A stretch of DNA of 64,000 nt from Cyrtodaria siliqua (Eukaryota; Mollusca; Bivalvia; Adapedonta; Hiatellidae). Positions 1 through 11,508 of this stretch are shown in pieces. A program made the translations under genes and the position numbers. Numbering within the stretch: position 1 is the stretch's first letter; the number at the start of each line of letters is the position of its first letter. The stretch covers positions 62,001 through 126,000 of the forward strand of contig JAWPHD010006790.1 in the NCBI GenBank assembly GCA_037043455.1, read 5' to 3'. Below the pieces are notes generated by a model that made no database searches, had not been told where the DNA came from, and worked only from the letters and a program-made list of their open reading frames with translations.

Positions 1-753
1 AACAGTAAACAGCAATGCACAAAACGATTAATATTAAGTTGATAAAATTATATTCTAAAATAGTGCATGAGAGTATTCAAATAAGATAGCTAGGTCAGTT
101 TATAACTGCTAAACGGTACAAGTCATCAAGTGAACCTTTATACATGTTTGGACAGGAGAAATACTGCCCAAAGATAAAATACGGTGAAATGTTGGCATAT
201 TTACAATGAATTATCAGCGATCATAAAGTGCAGTCCGTCTAGAGATTGTTGACGAATTATATCATACCAATATAATTAATTACTTTGCAGTTGAGACTAT
301 CGCTGGTTCTTGCTATATATACCTATACTGACATATCGAATTTAGTATGCGGTTGAAAAATGAACTGGTGTATATTCTTAATTGCAGGTAAGAGAAATAT
401 ATGTATGTTTTGCTATTCTTTAATATTTATAAACATATGTGGCGGTATTTAAGTTATAAATAATGGCAGTGCTAAATGAATTTGGTATAAAATATTTGCT
501 TATAAATAATATGATATATAGGGATGTATGTTTTTAATAATATCACATGATACGTTGAATGTACTGAATATATGATTCTTAATAAATAAAGTATGCTAAT
601 AAATTGAACAAACATGCATTTCGACTTTCTTTTGATACTTTTATATAACTGGTATGGCATTAATATGTTGACTTTCATCTTTGAACGATACATCCAAAAG
701 ATACTAGTAGATTCACAGATACTAGTAAAACATATGGAAGGCTTTACAGTTAC
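1..753. other. AT-rich segment without recognisable gene
   Basis: No coding signature, RNA gene or repeat shared with the rest of the window was recognised. The short reading frames here are AT-rich and lack any protein pattern. Confidence 0.5.
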
Positions 754-926
754 TTATAAATTTATTTACTATCGTTGTATAGTTATAACTGTTTGTTTTT
801 CTACTTAGCAGTAGAGATACCGATATACGGTAATTGGTTGGACAGCGGCTACTCTATAAGCCGCTGTTACACGTGTAACTGGCATTCGAGGCTAGATACG
901 GGTAAAACAACTTGTTTAGCTGCGCG
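754..926 (+). repeat. Repeat module A, copy 1 (5' side of DIRS-like element)
   Basis: This module recurs in the same orientation at 17563-17743. It contains two palindromes: a stem CAGCGGCT/AGCCGCTG near 842-865 and the perfect 14-mer GTTACACGTGTAAC. It lies directly upstream of the Gag-like reading frame of the DIRS-like element, so it may be the element's left terminal repeat. The second copy carries an internal tandem duplication of the palindromic 14-mer region. Confidence 0.6.
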
Positions 927-1640
927 TTATTGTATTATGAAAGGCGGCCATCTTGGGTGTGACGATCAACGGAAACAAAATTGTTCAACACATAGAGACA
1001 TTGGTGCGGAAAGGGACCTGAGACCAGACCTTATCGGTAAGTCCCCTGGGGAGGATAATTCTGCCTTTGAAGCGTTTTCGCTTTTTAGACATTACTTGGA
1101 CAGTCAGTTAAAAGAATTTAAGAAAGACTTGGGCTTAAAATCTAAGGAGCAGCCGGCTCCTAAATTCAAGAAAGAGTCCAATAGTATTCAGTATTCGTTC
1201 AACAACGTTATTTTGCACGGACTAGAGGTGGTTGCTAGGTCTAACATCCCTGCTGAAACTTTGGAAACATGGGAAGGTCTTATTTCTAAAGTTAAACATA
1301 AAAATAAATTGATTAAAGTTGCAGACGTATCCCACGGGGGCTGGGTTACGAATAAAGCTCAAACAGGCCGAGGCCAGAGTTGTTAAGAGACTTAAAGCAA
1401 CCACTTCTAGGCCTAAAACTGATGCAGTTCCTTACAAGCGTCCTTAATATTAAATAGGGAGCGAAACTGCTACTTAGAGCGATACAGCCACGACTAGACC
1501 CGGCAAGTTTTTCCGAGGCCGATTCAGACAAAGTACATCCAGAGACGTTTGTTTCTCGTGCGGATACAGGTGTCACTTTCACCATGAGTGTAGGGCTTGG
1601 GAGACTATCGGAAGGAGATCGTTTTACGACACCATCAACA
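927..1640 (+). pseudogene. DIRS-like Gag remnant with zinc knuckle
   Basis: The frame open to 1386 contains a Gag-type segment around 'NKLIKVADVSHGGW', a pattern I associate with the nucleocapsid-side ORF of DIRS retroelements. Further down, in another frame near 1545-1600, is a perfect CX2CX4HX4C zinc knuckle (CFSCGYRCHFHHEC) preceded by an RG-rich stretch. In intact elements this protein packages element RNA. Frames shift between the two parts, so it is broken. Assignment rests on the knuckle plus the reverse transcriptase and recombinase that follow on the same strand. Confidence 0.6.
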
Positions 1641-1799
1641 GGTTCCTCAGCTGCCGACGTCAGAAAGGATAAATGATAAGTATTCTGGGTTACCTTCCGA
1701 AAAGGATTTGTTTTCCGAATTTCAAGAAAGGTCGTCATTTTCCACTGAAAATAACGATAATGTTAAAGCATGTATCATTCTGAAAACATATAAGTACAA

Positions 1800-3330
1800 A
1801 CAGTGAAATTCTTGATATTCTTGAAAATGGTCGTAAGCTACCATTGTTAGAAGTCCCGGAATGTTCGTTTTCTAGAAATAATAAATCAGCCAGAGATTAT
1901 CTAGATTTTGTTGAAAGTTCGTTCTATTAGTGAGCTTTTTTAAATCACTGTATTGTTGAAACAGCTTTTGTGATAGTTTTACTTTCGAAGATTGGAAGAT
2001 AGGGTTAGACTATTTTGAAAAAGATTCATTTTGCTTCATATTTGATATAAGTAAAACATATCATCTCATTGATATTTTTCCGAATCATCAAATGTATCTG
2101 GGGTTTTCTGTCAAAGGGAAGTAATATTGCTTTACCGTTTTCCCGTTCGGTCTGAGTAGCGCCCCTTTCATTTTTTCCAAATGTTTGAGAGAGATGGTTA
2201 AATATTGGAGAAATAACAGCATTAAAATTATAATGCTTTTAGACGATGGGGGAACCAATAAGAACTATAATTTGACTCAGTCTGACTCACTGTTTGTTAG
2301 AGACATCCTCATCAGTACCGGGTTTGTTATAAATGACGGGAAGTCCATCTGGTTACCAGTTCAAAGTTTAAAATGGATAGGCATTTTCTGAAATAGCAAA
2401 TAAGTTTCTATTAGTATTCCTGACAACGTATTTGCAGTCAATAAATGGGTTGTTGTCTAGCTTGCCTATGGTTTCGGCTAGGAAGTTAGCGCAAAGTACG
2501 GGAAAGATTATGTCCATGTCTTCTGTACTGGGAAATTTAACTAGGCTAATGACTAGATATTTCTATATGGAAATCGAAAATAGAAATACTTGGGATTTTA
2601 CGTACAATTCAAATTCAGATAATGCTTGTCTCACAGAACTGAACTTCTGACAAATCAATTTGATTACGCTGAACAAAAAGTTTCTTACAGATTATTGCCT
2701 AGTTCAAACTTTGGTTTACTCGGACGCGTCCCACATGGCTGCGGGGTCGTATATAGTAAGTTGCAAGGATAGTGTTTTCATTCACTCACTGGTCAGGTTA
2801 TGAAATGAATAAGAGCTCTACATTTAGAGAAATTAGAGCTATTAGGTTGGCTTACGGCAATTTGTTACACGGTAAAACCGTTAAGTGGTTTTCAGATTCC
2901 CAAGCTTGTGTTCACATTGTTCAGTCGGGTAGCACCAAATTAGAGCTACAAAGAAGAATCACTAGGCCTTTTTGAGCTTTGTTTAAAATTCAACATTGAT
3001 TTGAGAATTCAGTGGGTTCCGCGAGAACTAAATAAAGTCGCAGACTTAAAAACCTGAAAACACCGATGAATGGGAGGTTACGGACGAGTTTTTTCGTTTT
3101 GTAGATGAAATATGGGGTCCCCATGATATTGAACGTTTAGCTTCATTTCAAAACAGAAAGGTCAAGCGTTATAATTCAAAATGGTTTATGAAACGGAGGC
3201 TGTTGATGCCTTTACAAAGTCTTGGAGTAACTCCAATAATTGGCTGGTACCCCCAATACGCTTGATTTCACGAACGATTGATTGCCCGTATATTGCATTG
3301 TAATGTAAGCGGTTCAATTATTGTTCCTAG
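1800..3330 (+). pseudogene. DIRS-like reverse transcriptase / RNase H remnant
   Basis: Several plus-strand frames together give a degenerate reverse transcriptase. A palm segment 'FCFIFDISKTYHLID' near 2030-2070 precedes 'VFPFGLSSAPFIFSKCLRE' (about 2140-2195). The catalytic motif reads 'LLDDG' near 2236-2250, as in DIRS elements (LDDG), not the YxDD of LTR elements. RNase H follows: 'VYSDASHMAAGSYI' (2710-2755) and 'REIRAIRLAYGNLLHG...WFSDSQA' (2827-2910). After it comes a linker, 'RLASFQNRKVKRYNS', also typical of DIRS polyproteins. Multiple stops and shifts show it is inactive. Order and spacing fit the Gag upstream and the tyrosine recombinase downstream. Confidence 0.75.
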
Positions 3331-3689
3331 GTGGCCGAACTCTGCCTTGCCTTTTGGCCATTTTTGATTAAGAAAAATTGTATTAAACAAGACTATGTGT
3401 CGGATATTCTTGAATTTAAAGAAGGGCAAGATATTTTTGCAAGAAATCAGTTCATGAGCAACTGTGTGTTTGATTCGCCAAGATTTCGCAGCAAGGTCCT
3501 TGCTATACGTATTGATAAACATTAATAGCTTGTCAGGAAATCAGTAAGATTTACACAAACGTATGCATGCTGTTCATACATTCATGATCGATTTTGCGGA
3601 AGGCAAATATTTTATTCATTTTTATATGAATAAATACTAGTAGTATTGTTAAGAACTGTGACACATTGTTAATATATATATATATATTG

Positions 3690-3990
3690 CAGAATTGCGG
3701 AATGCAATGACTTTGGAATGCACAATTCAGTGGTTGTTGACTGCGGAATGCAGTGATTGTTGACTGCTGAATACGAAGATCGTTCACTGAGGAAGGCAGA
3801 GTTGTCGTTGACTGCGGAATGCAGAGATTACTGCGGAAGGTATTGATTGTTAAATTTGGAATACAGCGATTGTTAATTGCGCAATGCAATGAATTCTTGA
3901 ATACGAAATGCAGAAATTACTATTTGCATAATGCAACGTTTGTTAATCGCGGAATGAAATGATTTTCGACTGCGGACTGCAATTACATTT
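3690..3990. repeat. Degenerate ~30-bp minisatellite inside DIRS-like element
   Basis: Units resembling 'TTGACTGCGGAATGCAGTGA' recur about ten times with much divergence. The array lies between the RT/RNase H and recombinase parts of the element and makes a spurious minus-strand frame at 3551-3889. Confidence 0.6.
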
Positions 3991-4452
3991 TTCTAATCTA
4001 TATTATTTTGTGAAATGCTTACTTTTATTGTACGGATACAATTCATATTAGGTGAAGGGAAGTAAATCCTTGATGACTAAGAAGATCATGTTTCTGTTAT
4101 ATAGTCTATTTGACAGACGTATTTAACGTTGGAGTTTGGAAACAGATCGATTCAATTCAAGTACTTCCGAAACTGGCTACCGCGAATGAAAATCTTAAAA
4201 TTTGTTTTCGCAGTCGAAATCTTCCAACACAACAAAACCGTATTTTATTTCAAACACTTCTGTAATTGGTGTAATAAATTTAATTTTAAGCCACTTCCTG
4301 CTAAAGACTATCATGTAGCTTTATATCTTTCTTCTTTAGAAAGAGAACGAGCATCCGAGTCAAAAATTAACCATATCGTCTATGATATTTCATACGCACA
4401 TAAATTAGCAGGTTATTCTGACCCATGTTCAACTTTTGTCAAGAATGTGAAA

Positions 4453-4484
4453 GATACAGTCTGTTTTATGAAACCTAGGATTGT
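4453..4484 (+). repeat. 32-bp perfect direct repeat, copy 1
   Basis: Identical over 32 bp to 5094-5125, starting GATACAGTCTG and ending CTAGGATTGT. It lies inside the recombinase reading frame. Confidence 0.9.
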
Positions 4485-5093
4485 CAGTTGGTAAACAACA
4501 TTTCCTAAAGATCATATTTCAGTCACTGATCTGAATTTGATTGTTGATCGATTGTTGATCGTTTCGGTAATTACAATTGTTTACTGAACTATAGATTTGT
4601 CGCCATGACCTTATTGATTTTTTTCAGTTTTTAATTTAGATTTAATGAAAAAACTTCTCTTAAACGTAGCGATCTCAATTTTAATTCAGACTATGTTGAA
4701 GTTTCTATTAAAAAATCAAAAATCGACCAATACAAATTGGGAGATAAGATGATTATTAGCCGGACTGGCGACAAGACATGCCCAGTAAGGGCTCTAGAAA
4801 AGTATTTACAACTGCCAGGGTTCGCCAGTGAGTCACAAAAATTTCTATTTAGAAAACTTTATGTTTGCAAGAAAAGTCTTACAAATTACGGAAAGGTCCT
4901 CATCGTTCATATATGAGGGCTAGGGATATATTTATGGAACATTTATCTAAAATTTAGATAAACCTAATTTCGGGCTACATTCACTTAGATCAAGTGCAGC
5001 CGCTATGGGTGTCCCGGATATATTGATAAAGAAACATGGGCAGTAGAAAACCGATATAGCCAAAGACTGCTATGTTAGAGAAAGTGCTGAATT

Positions 5094-5125
5094 GATACAG
5101 TCTGTTTTATGAAACCTAGGATTGT
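5094..5125 (+). repeat. 32-bp perfect direct repeat, copy 2
   Basis: Second copy of the 4453-4484 repeat, located where the recombinase coding similarity ends. Confidence 0.9.
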
Positions 5126-5168
5126 AATTTTGCTTATTATATGATACATATCGCTTGTTTACATAAAA

Positions 5169-5336
5169 GAAACTATTGTCCCTCGAGTGAAGCGAATTAG
5201 ACGAGAATTAATTTCTCTTTATGTGAGTGATTCTCATAGGGGGCGCACTCTCAGTGGAGTGCACGTGGCGTGTAGAACGCCAGTTTTTGCCATTCAGCGT
5301 TGGATGACTAACCAGTTAATACTTTTAAATTTTATA
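5169..5336 (+). repeat. Repeat module B, copy 1, with two hairpins
   Basis: Recurs at 11509-11675 with high similarity. Two hairpins are conserved in both copies: GCACTC-6 nt-GAGTGC (5245-5262) and GGCGT-5 nt-ACGCC (5267-5281). It follows the recombinase remnant, where a 3' terminal repeat of a DIRS/Ngaro-type element would be expected. Confidence 0.6.
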
Positions 5337-5429
5337 CTGGGTGGTATTATGTTACAAAGCGAGAGAACTATCAGCGGACACTCTAGAACACATGGAAAAG
5401 AAAACATTATAGATAAGTAACGGTATTTA

Positions 5430-6095
5430 AAGGATCAGTAGTTTAGCTGGCACAGGTGTAAATATTTTAATTATTTATTTGTGTGTTTTCTACGCGAATG
5501 ATTAATCGTAGTACATGTCTTTTCATTATTTCAGGTTTCAAAAAGCTTTGAACATGATGAATATCCTGAAATTTTTATATTTACTCGGAAAATGATAATT
5601 GCAAGGAGGATATTTATGCTGTGACACGTTAGCTTGCACGCGAACGTCATGCATCACTGTAATACAGTGTGACTGGTGTCTGTATCTACGGCATTGTAAT
5701 CAAAATGCTGACGAGTGAAAATTTCATTACTAGATAAGTTTTCAGAAATCCGTGATGAGATGATCGGTGCACAGTATGTGAAATAGTAATGTCCTCGACA
5801 GATGATAGGTTATAATCTGACACGGTCACGGAGATCTAGGTTCGTGTTCCGATTGAGGAACGATTAAAGAAAAAGACGAATTCAAAAGATAAGAAGTTTT
5901 TGTTTGGTAGTGAAATTCTCCAGTTTGGTAACGAAGGAGGGGTTGTGCTCCTCAGTTCCCCTATACATGCAGATTGAGTGAAGCTAAGATTGGTTTCCAA
6001 AGTTAAGCGTTATATTTTCGTTTTCACTGAAAAGAAAGATAACTCAGTCTTAATTATATTATTATGTTTTGATGAATGAGGGGCGGTCTTTCTTA
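5430..6095. other. No gene seen
   Basis: Only a small palindrome around CACTGTAATACAGTG near 5655 stands out. No coding or RNA signature was recognised. Confidence 0.4.
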
Positions 6096-6650
6096 GTAAG
6101 TGGTTGACGTGGATGCCTTGTTTAATTGCTGGGACGATGGATGTCTCTCGGGCGTGGCTGCCTTTAAGAATTGCTGCGACGGTAGTCGTCTCGGGCGAAT
6201 GCCTTGTTACAACTTTCGTATGATACATGTTGGGAAATTGGTTGATTGGAAATATAAGATGTACATGTATAAAGAAATATTGATAGAAAGTATGCAACAT
6301 ATTTGTCTAGTATGCAGAGTACTGAAGCTGACTAAATGGGGATTATCGGGAATATTTAAGCTCAATGGCGTCAGATACTGTGTGAACCTCTCAATACTAT
6401 GTCCGGCATAATAAACCTATAGTTGTGAATATACCGTGTGAGTGGTGGGCTGTTTGTCCGAAATCATTGATGGATTATGCCATGTAACTTAATATGGTTA
6501 TACCAGACCGTATGGCATTTGGTATTACATGCAGGTATCTGCATACTCGTATATGAATATAATACCCTGATTCGGGTGATAATAAAGGGCGTATGCCCGG
6601 TGCAACGAGCCGGTATCGGATAAATGCAAGTAGACTGATGTATGTGATAA
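6096..6650 (+). repeat. Degenerate repeat family G, copy 1
   Basis: Segments with 'CTCGGGCGT...GGGCGAATGCC' (6150-6280) and 'AAAGGGCGTATGCC...GAGCCGGTATCGG' (6585-6620) recur at 9430-9660 and 10480-10860. They are non-coding and of unknown class. Confidence 0.5.
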
Positions 6651-6680
6651 TAATAATGATAATAATAATAACAATAATAT
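6646..6680. repeat. (AAT/ATA)n microsatellite
   Basis: A run of TAATAATAATAATAACAAT-type units. Confidence 0.8.
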
Positions 6681-6869
6681 GAATTTTAGGACTGCCTAAG
6701 ACCGAGCAGAGCTCTTAAAATTAATACTTACATGATATATCGGATTGCATGTAAAATTTAACTTGTAAACTAAATATTTTGCTCTTAATAATTATTCTAT
6801 ATTGTTATGATAAAAGACTTACCTATCTTAAGTTTCTTGTAAATGACAGCATATCAAATCCTGAAATAT

Positions 6870-7750
6870 CTCTGATATGCAAGAAATGCTAAATATCTAG
6901 GGGAGGAATTCACATCAGACTTATCATGGTCCCCACATGTCAACAAAGTCACAAATAAAGCTAGCCAAAGCCTTGGATTCCTAAAACGCAACCTACACGC
7001 GCTGCAAGACCCGAAACTAAACAAGCAGCATACCGCTCCATAGTCCGACCAACCCTCGAGTACAGCTCCTCTGTATGGGATCCGTATCATATCAAGGATA
7101 TACAGAAACTTGATGGGGGTACAACGGAGAGCTGCTAGATTTGTGTGCAAATTTATTCCAAGGCTCCGGGCACGGTTACCAATCTACTATCAAACTTGAA
7201 ATGGGACTTGAACACAGAAGGCAAACCAGTCGCCTTTCTCTTTTCTACAAAATAGTTTACAACCAGGTCGACATCCTCCCTTCTCAGTACTTAACGCCAT
7301 ATACCCGTCAAACCAGACACAATCATCATCTAGCATATCAAAAACCCATCACCCCAGTTGACTATTACAAATATTCATATGTTCCTCGCACAATTACAGC
7401 TTGGAATTCCCTACCATCGCATGTAGTCAGTGCTGACTCGATTCTTGGATTTAAGTCAGGGCTGGCTACATTGCCATTCCAATAGTAAATTATATACTAT
7501 CCTTTTTTATGTTTTTAACCTGCACAGCTAATATTCTTGTCTTCACAGTGACAGTGTCTTGTACATTACTATCGGCATTTATATAGGCATATTGTATTCG
7601 CACTAGTTTTTATCACATTGTCTTGTTCTCCTGGGTGGATTGAGTAGCTTGGGAAACTTGACAATCTTTCACTTTTTAAACCCCCCACGCATGGCCATAT
7701 AATTTTAATTGATTCTTTGCCATTATTGTAAAAGAAGAAGAAGGAGAAAT
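6870..7750 (+). mobile_element. LINE-C, 5'-truncated non-LTR retrotransposon 3' end
   Basis: The C-terminal 'thumb' region of a reverse transcriptase reads 'YLGEEFTSDLSWSPHVNKVT' near 6890-6945, then 'LGFLKRNLHALQDPK', 'TLEYSSSVWDPYHIKDIQKL' and 'QRRAARFVCKF'. After a frameshift near 7150 it continues as 'GLEHRRQTSRLSLFYKIVYN' to a stop at 7485. The downstream UTR ends in an AAGAAGAAGAAGG tail at about 7728-7745. The pattern is common to jockey/CR1-like elements. It is broken by frameshifts near 7020 and 7150, so it is a dead 5'-truncated copy. Confidence 0.85.
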
Positions 7751-8520
7751 GGTTAGCATACCAGTGGTCATCTGCCAAGTTGTCATTATTGTCTATATAA
7801 CTTGCGCATCCATCGCGATGTGCACGATACCCCTGTTGGATGGACATTGGCTGATTGAAGTTTCATTAAAATGGTTTGAGAAATAAAGTTACGTGTTTTT
7901 TTACCAAAACTATTGAAAATGTAGATGAATTACATAAACCGTCATGTTAAAAAACACCGAAACATATGAGTAAATTAATTGACTATTCATAATTTCGCAT
8001 TTAGAAAAATGTACGACATCTGTTATATTTCAAAGGCAAGTATAGCATCCATAGCAAGGTTGAATTTTTCATCTTTCTGTAATGGTGCAGCTTCTAGTAT
8101 GCCATTTATTTGATATGTTTTGGTAATATACATTTTTTCCCCGTTTATTTCTCATTTCCTTTTTCTTTGATTCTGACTATGTTTCGTTTTCAAGAGGTTT
8201 CTAGTTTCCTACATAAAGATTGGATGTCATTGGTTATATTAGAGTTGGAATTTGAGTGCTTATTTGGTTCAGTATATGATGATTTAATATAATTTTCTGA
8301 ATTATGTTTGCTCTTGTTGCCATGCGTGTTTTCGGTGGGTGATATTCCTTTTTACTTTTACTCTTATCAGCGTCATTAGAACTTGAAACTGTTCATTGTT
8401 CAAAAGCAAGTCAATGGTTGTACATGACAATTCTCCTTCATTGGTTGAAAAAGAATACATGTGATATTAATATTGCTCTGCACCATTTAATGCGTAAAAC
8501 TCATGTGTACATTGATGTTG
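7751..8520. other. No gene seen
   Basis: AT-rich sequence with no recognised gene or shared repeat. Confidence 0.4.
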
Positions 8521-8524
8521 AGGC

Positions 8525-8780
8525 CTAAAATGGTAGACACAGTTTCAATCTCACAAGCTGTGGCCAACCCATGACCATTTATCATTTCCCTCTCGTATTA
8601 AAGTTTGGTCATGTCAGGACTGTGGTAAATTTGGACTAACTCCTCCATGTCAACCCCGTTATCAGCAATATAAGAGCATATATTTCTCCTATATTGTCTT
8701 GTCGACGTGCCGTAAAACACCATTCATTCATTCATTTATTCATTCATTCATTCATTCATTCATTCATTCATTCATTCATT
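8525..8780 (+). mobile_element. LINE 3' tail with (ATTC)n
   Basis: The segment ends in 'GTCGACGTGCCGTAAAACACC' spread over 8701-8721 followed by about 14 ATTC units. The same boundary motif and ATTC units end LINE-B at 40822-40852, so this is probably the 3' UTR of a related element cut short on its 5' side. Confidence 0.6.
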
Positions 8781-9184
8781 CCTATATTGTCTGAACATGT
8801 TTACTTTCCCAGTGATGCTTAGACATAGGCAATGAAAAATGCAGTCACCATCACCAGGCACATTGTATTTGTTGAATGGAACATTGTTAATATAAGTGGG
8901 ACAAGCTTGAAGGCTGAACTCAGTTGGAATATTTGTCTCCTGTCAGTTAACTATTTTTAAACAGAAAAGGAGTGTGTGCGTGAAGGTCACTCGGACTTAC
9001 ACTGCGATGTAATGATAAGCATTCTGTTAATGCATTTAATAAATATCGCTTCATTCGTAACTACTCGTCAATATCCCGAAGAATGACGGGATTAGCCGAA
9101 CAAGTACAAATACTCCGAATAATCGTTTATCAAACTACGAAAAGAAACAATCGTCCAAGTGAAACAGACTGATCCCCTGATGAT
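8781..9184. other. No gene seen
   Basis: No coding or repeat pattern was recognised. Confidence 0.4.
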
Positions 9185-9199
9185 TTGAGGAAAAAATCC

Positions 9200-9385
9200 G
9201 AAATTGCCGAACACAATTTCATCAATGGCGGCGCTTCCGGTGCGACACAGTTTTTTTGCCCAACCAGGTACGATTTCAAAACTTCCACATGTGTTACCAT
9301 TAGCCGATCATCGTCGGCCGGCTGTGCCGGCCGAGCTCTGCTCGGTATTATGTTGGGTGATGTTGTAGTTGACAGGTAAGCCGTG
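9200..9385 (+). promoter_or_regulatory. Local CpG-rich patch with YY1/ETS-like motifs and splice-donor consensus
   Basis: In an otherwise AT-rich region, 9225-9241 reads ATGGCGGCGCTTCCGG, combining a YY1-type ATGGCGGC and an ETS-type CTTCCGG core. A GGCCGG/CCGGCC hairpin lies at 9317-9333, and a donor-like CAG|GTAAGC near 9375. A 47-codon frame starts at 9225 and ends before the donor. It could be a TATA-less promoter with a first exon, or part of an unrecognised repeat. No downstream exon was recognised. Confidence 0.25.
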
Positions 9386-9429
9386 TGAAGAAATGTGGGT
9401 TAAATGTTATCTAATGTGCTATTAGCTGC

Positions 9430-9660
9430 CCTGTATAGGGGTGATAAATAGCCGTATGCCATGTTGCAGCGAGCCGGTGTCGGCTTATCGTTTACTATGT
9501 GCGCGTATTTGCACATAGGGTTAGAATTAAAGTAGTAAAGGTCAAAACTCGGGCGTAGCTGCCTGTTAGAACTGCTGGGGAAATAGACGTCTTGGGCGAA
9601 TGCCCAGGTACAACGTGTTCTGACGCATGTTTGTGAAATATAAGATGTATAAAGAAATAT
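9430..9660 (+). repeat. Degenerate repeat family G, copy 2
   Basis: Shares 'GCCGTATGCC...GCGAGCCGGTGTCGG' and 'GGGCGAATGCCCAGGTACAACG' with copy 1 at 6096-6650. Confidence 0.5.
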
Positions 9661-10470
9661 TTAATTTTAAAATGGGATAAGTAATAATGTATTTATGATG
9701 TATACTGGGAGTTGTTGTATTTGAAATGCGAGATACTTGTAGAAACAGACAGTTTTAAAGGGGGGCATATACAGTACAATGAAACATATATTACAATCTT
9801 TTGACATACCTGGAATTTATATAGATTGTCTAAAATGACTGGTTATATTTTTATATGTATATATGTATGTTTATATAGTGCCAATATGCGTAGTGACACT
9901 GGTGGTAGTGACATCGTGGTTAGTGATGTGGCACAGTGAGAAATAATACTTATAACAGTATTGATATCGTTTTAAAAATTGGTGAATGCATATAATTGCA
10001 AGTAAGTTTGTGTGTATGTAGTTTAATACACAATACATAATGAATACTATTTGTTTCAGATATTTCCTTTCGATATTGCATTCCAGAACAGGAGTGTTTT
10101 CGCAGAGAACAGGACGAAATTCAGATTTCATATTAAGATTGAAGTACCAGACGGTTACAATTATCAATGAAGGTTAAACTAAGAAAACTTAAAACAAGTT
10201 ATAGTTTTTGAGAGGAGGAACACTTGCTCGTGGTGTCTTTCCGTGTGATGTTATTTTGTGTGGACATGAATTTAGACTAAGATTCAACCGTATACCTTGT
10301 TGCTACATGCGGATTGCTACATGCGTGGTAAACGTGGAATAATTGATTGTCTAGTGAATTCATGAGGCCACGCATTTGTTTGATTCAGCGGTATGTAATG
10401 TTGATACGAGCTCCCCTATATAGAACACAAGAAAATATAGTCGTAAGGCGTATAGTTTTGCGTATAAAGT
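9661..10470. other. No gene seen
   Basis: AT-rich. The minus-strand frame at 9871-10167 shows no protein pattern. Confidence 0.4.
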
Positions 10471-10479
10471 ATGTGACTA

Positions 10480-10860
10480 TAATATACCCTGTTTGGGTTG
10501 GTAAAGGGCGTATGCCAGATGTAATGAGCCGGTATCGGCTTGTTGGTTACTATGTGCGGGTATCTGCACGTAGGGTTGGTATAAATGCAAGGAAACTGAT
10601 GTATGTGATTCATGATTTATATTGAAACGTTAGCTCCCCTATATAGGGACGTTAAATAGAAGCATGCCATGTTGCAACGATTCGGTATCGATTTGTTGGT
10701 TACTAACTGTAATGTTAGCTCCCTTGTATCAGGGTGGAAATAGGCATATACCATGTTGCAGCGAATCGGTTTCAGCTTGTTTGTTACTATATGCGGAGAT
10801 TTGCGCATAGGGTTAGAATTATGTATTAAGTGCATGTGATATGTTTTATGGGATTCATGT
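10480..10860 (+). repeat. Degenerate repeat family G, tandem copies
   Basis: At least three diverged units here (starting near 10480, 10630 and 10709) share 'GTATGCC...GAGCCGGTATCGGCTTGTTGGTTACTATGTGCGG'-type order with the copies at 6.6 and 9.4 kb. The overlapping short frames on both strands are products of the repeat. Confidence 0.5.
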
Positions 10861-10919
10861 CCCTGGGCAAATGAAATGTATAACGTGCTTATGATACTTA
10901 AAATTTAAATTTATATAAT

Positions 10920-11350
10920 GAAATTGTTTTATATCAATTACACGGAGTCGGTGTCGGGTAGACACAGGACGTATTTATGTTTAAATTTTATGGACTAGTG
11001 TGACAATATCTTGGTTTAGAAATGTATCATGTTATATGTTTAATAATGGAGATTTGAATTCATATATGTAATATTTTGGTTTTAACAGAACTTGTTAGAT
11101 ATCAGTTACATGGAGTCAGTGTCGGACAGACACAGGACATATTGAGGTTTAAATTCTAAGGTCTAGTGTACCAATACCTTGGTTTTAAACAGAAATTGTT
11201 TTACTATATATATTACTGGAGTCAGTGTCGGGTAGACATGGGACGTATTATATTTTTAAATTCTATGGAATAGTGTACCAATATCTTGGTTTAGAAATGT
11301 CTCGTATGTTATATGTTTAATAATGGAGATTTGAATTCATATATGTAAGT
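10920..11350 (+). repeat. Three-copy tandem repeat, ~105-165 bp
   Basis: Three consecutive units each contain 'GGAGTC(G/A)GTGTCGG' then 'GACA..GGAC.TATT' and 'TAGTGT.(A/C)CAATA.CTTGG'. The first and third also share an identical-looking tail 'ATAATGGAGATTTGAATTC'. The middle unit lacks that tail, suggesting an internal deletion. Confidence 0.7.
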
Positions 11351-11403
11351 TACTCAGATACAAGTATTTGGTTGTTTCAATTTTGAGCCCGTTCTTTTAG
11401 TTA

Positions 11404-11506
11404 AGTCGGTCGTCCAATGGCTTATACCAAAAAATAATATCTATACATTTATAACGTATGTGTTGTTGTCGTGTTACTCCTATAAGAAGGGTGAGTGTTA
11501 AGAGAA
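11404..11506 (+). repeat. Repeat module X, copy 1
   Basis: Nearly the same as 17313-17415, beginning AGTCGGTCGTCCAATGGC and ending GTGAGTGTTAAGAGAA. It sits directly upstream of module B copy 2 here, but upstream of modules Y and A at the second site. Confidence 0.7.
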
Positions 11507-11508
11507 AT

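Larger units (their letters stand above)
4129..5125 (+). pseudogene. DIRS-like tyrosine recombinase remnant
   Basis: The N-terminal SAM-like part is readable at 4129-4494 ('HFCNWCNKFNFKPLPAKDYHVALYLSSL'). The catalytic part follows in shifted frames. The box II segment near 4975-5010 reads 'FGLHSLRSSAAAMGVPD', with H-x-L-R retained. Then comes 'IKKHGQ' followed by an in-frame TAG where active enzymes usually have tryptophan, and 'AKDCYVRESAELIQSV' with a conserved tyrosine. In DIRS elements this enzyme inserts a circular DNA intermediate without target duplication. Frameshifts and stops make it inactive. A perfect 32-bp direct repeat links the middle of this gene (4453-4484) to its end (5094-5125). 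Confidence 0.75.

Noticed and set aside
3268..3522. Minus-strand 84-codon frame
   Set aside because: Antisense to DIRS-like coding remnants, without its own pattern.
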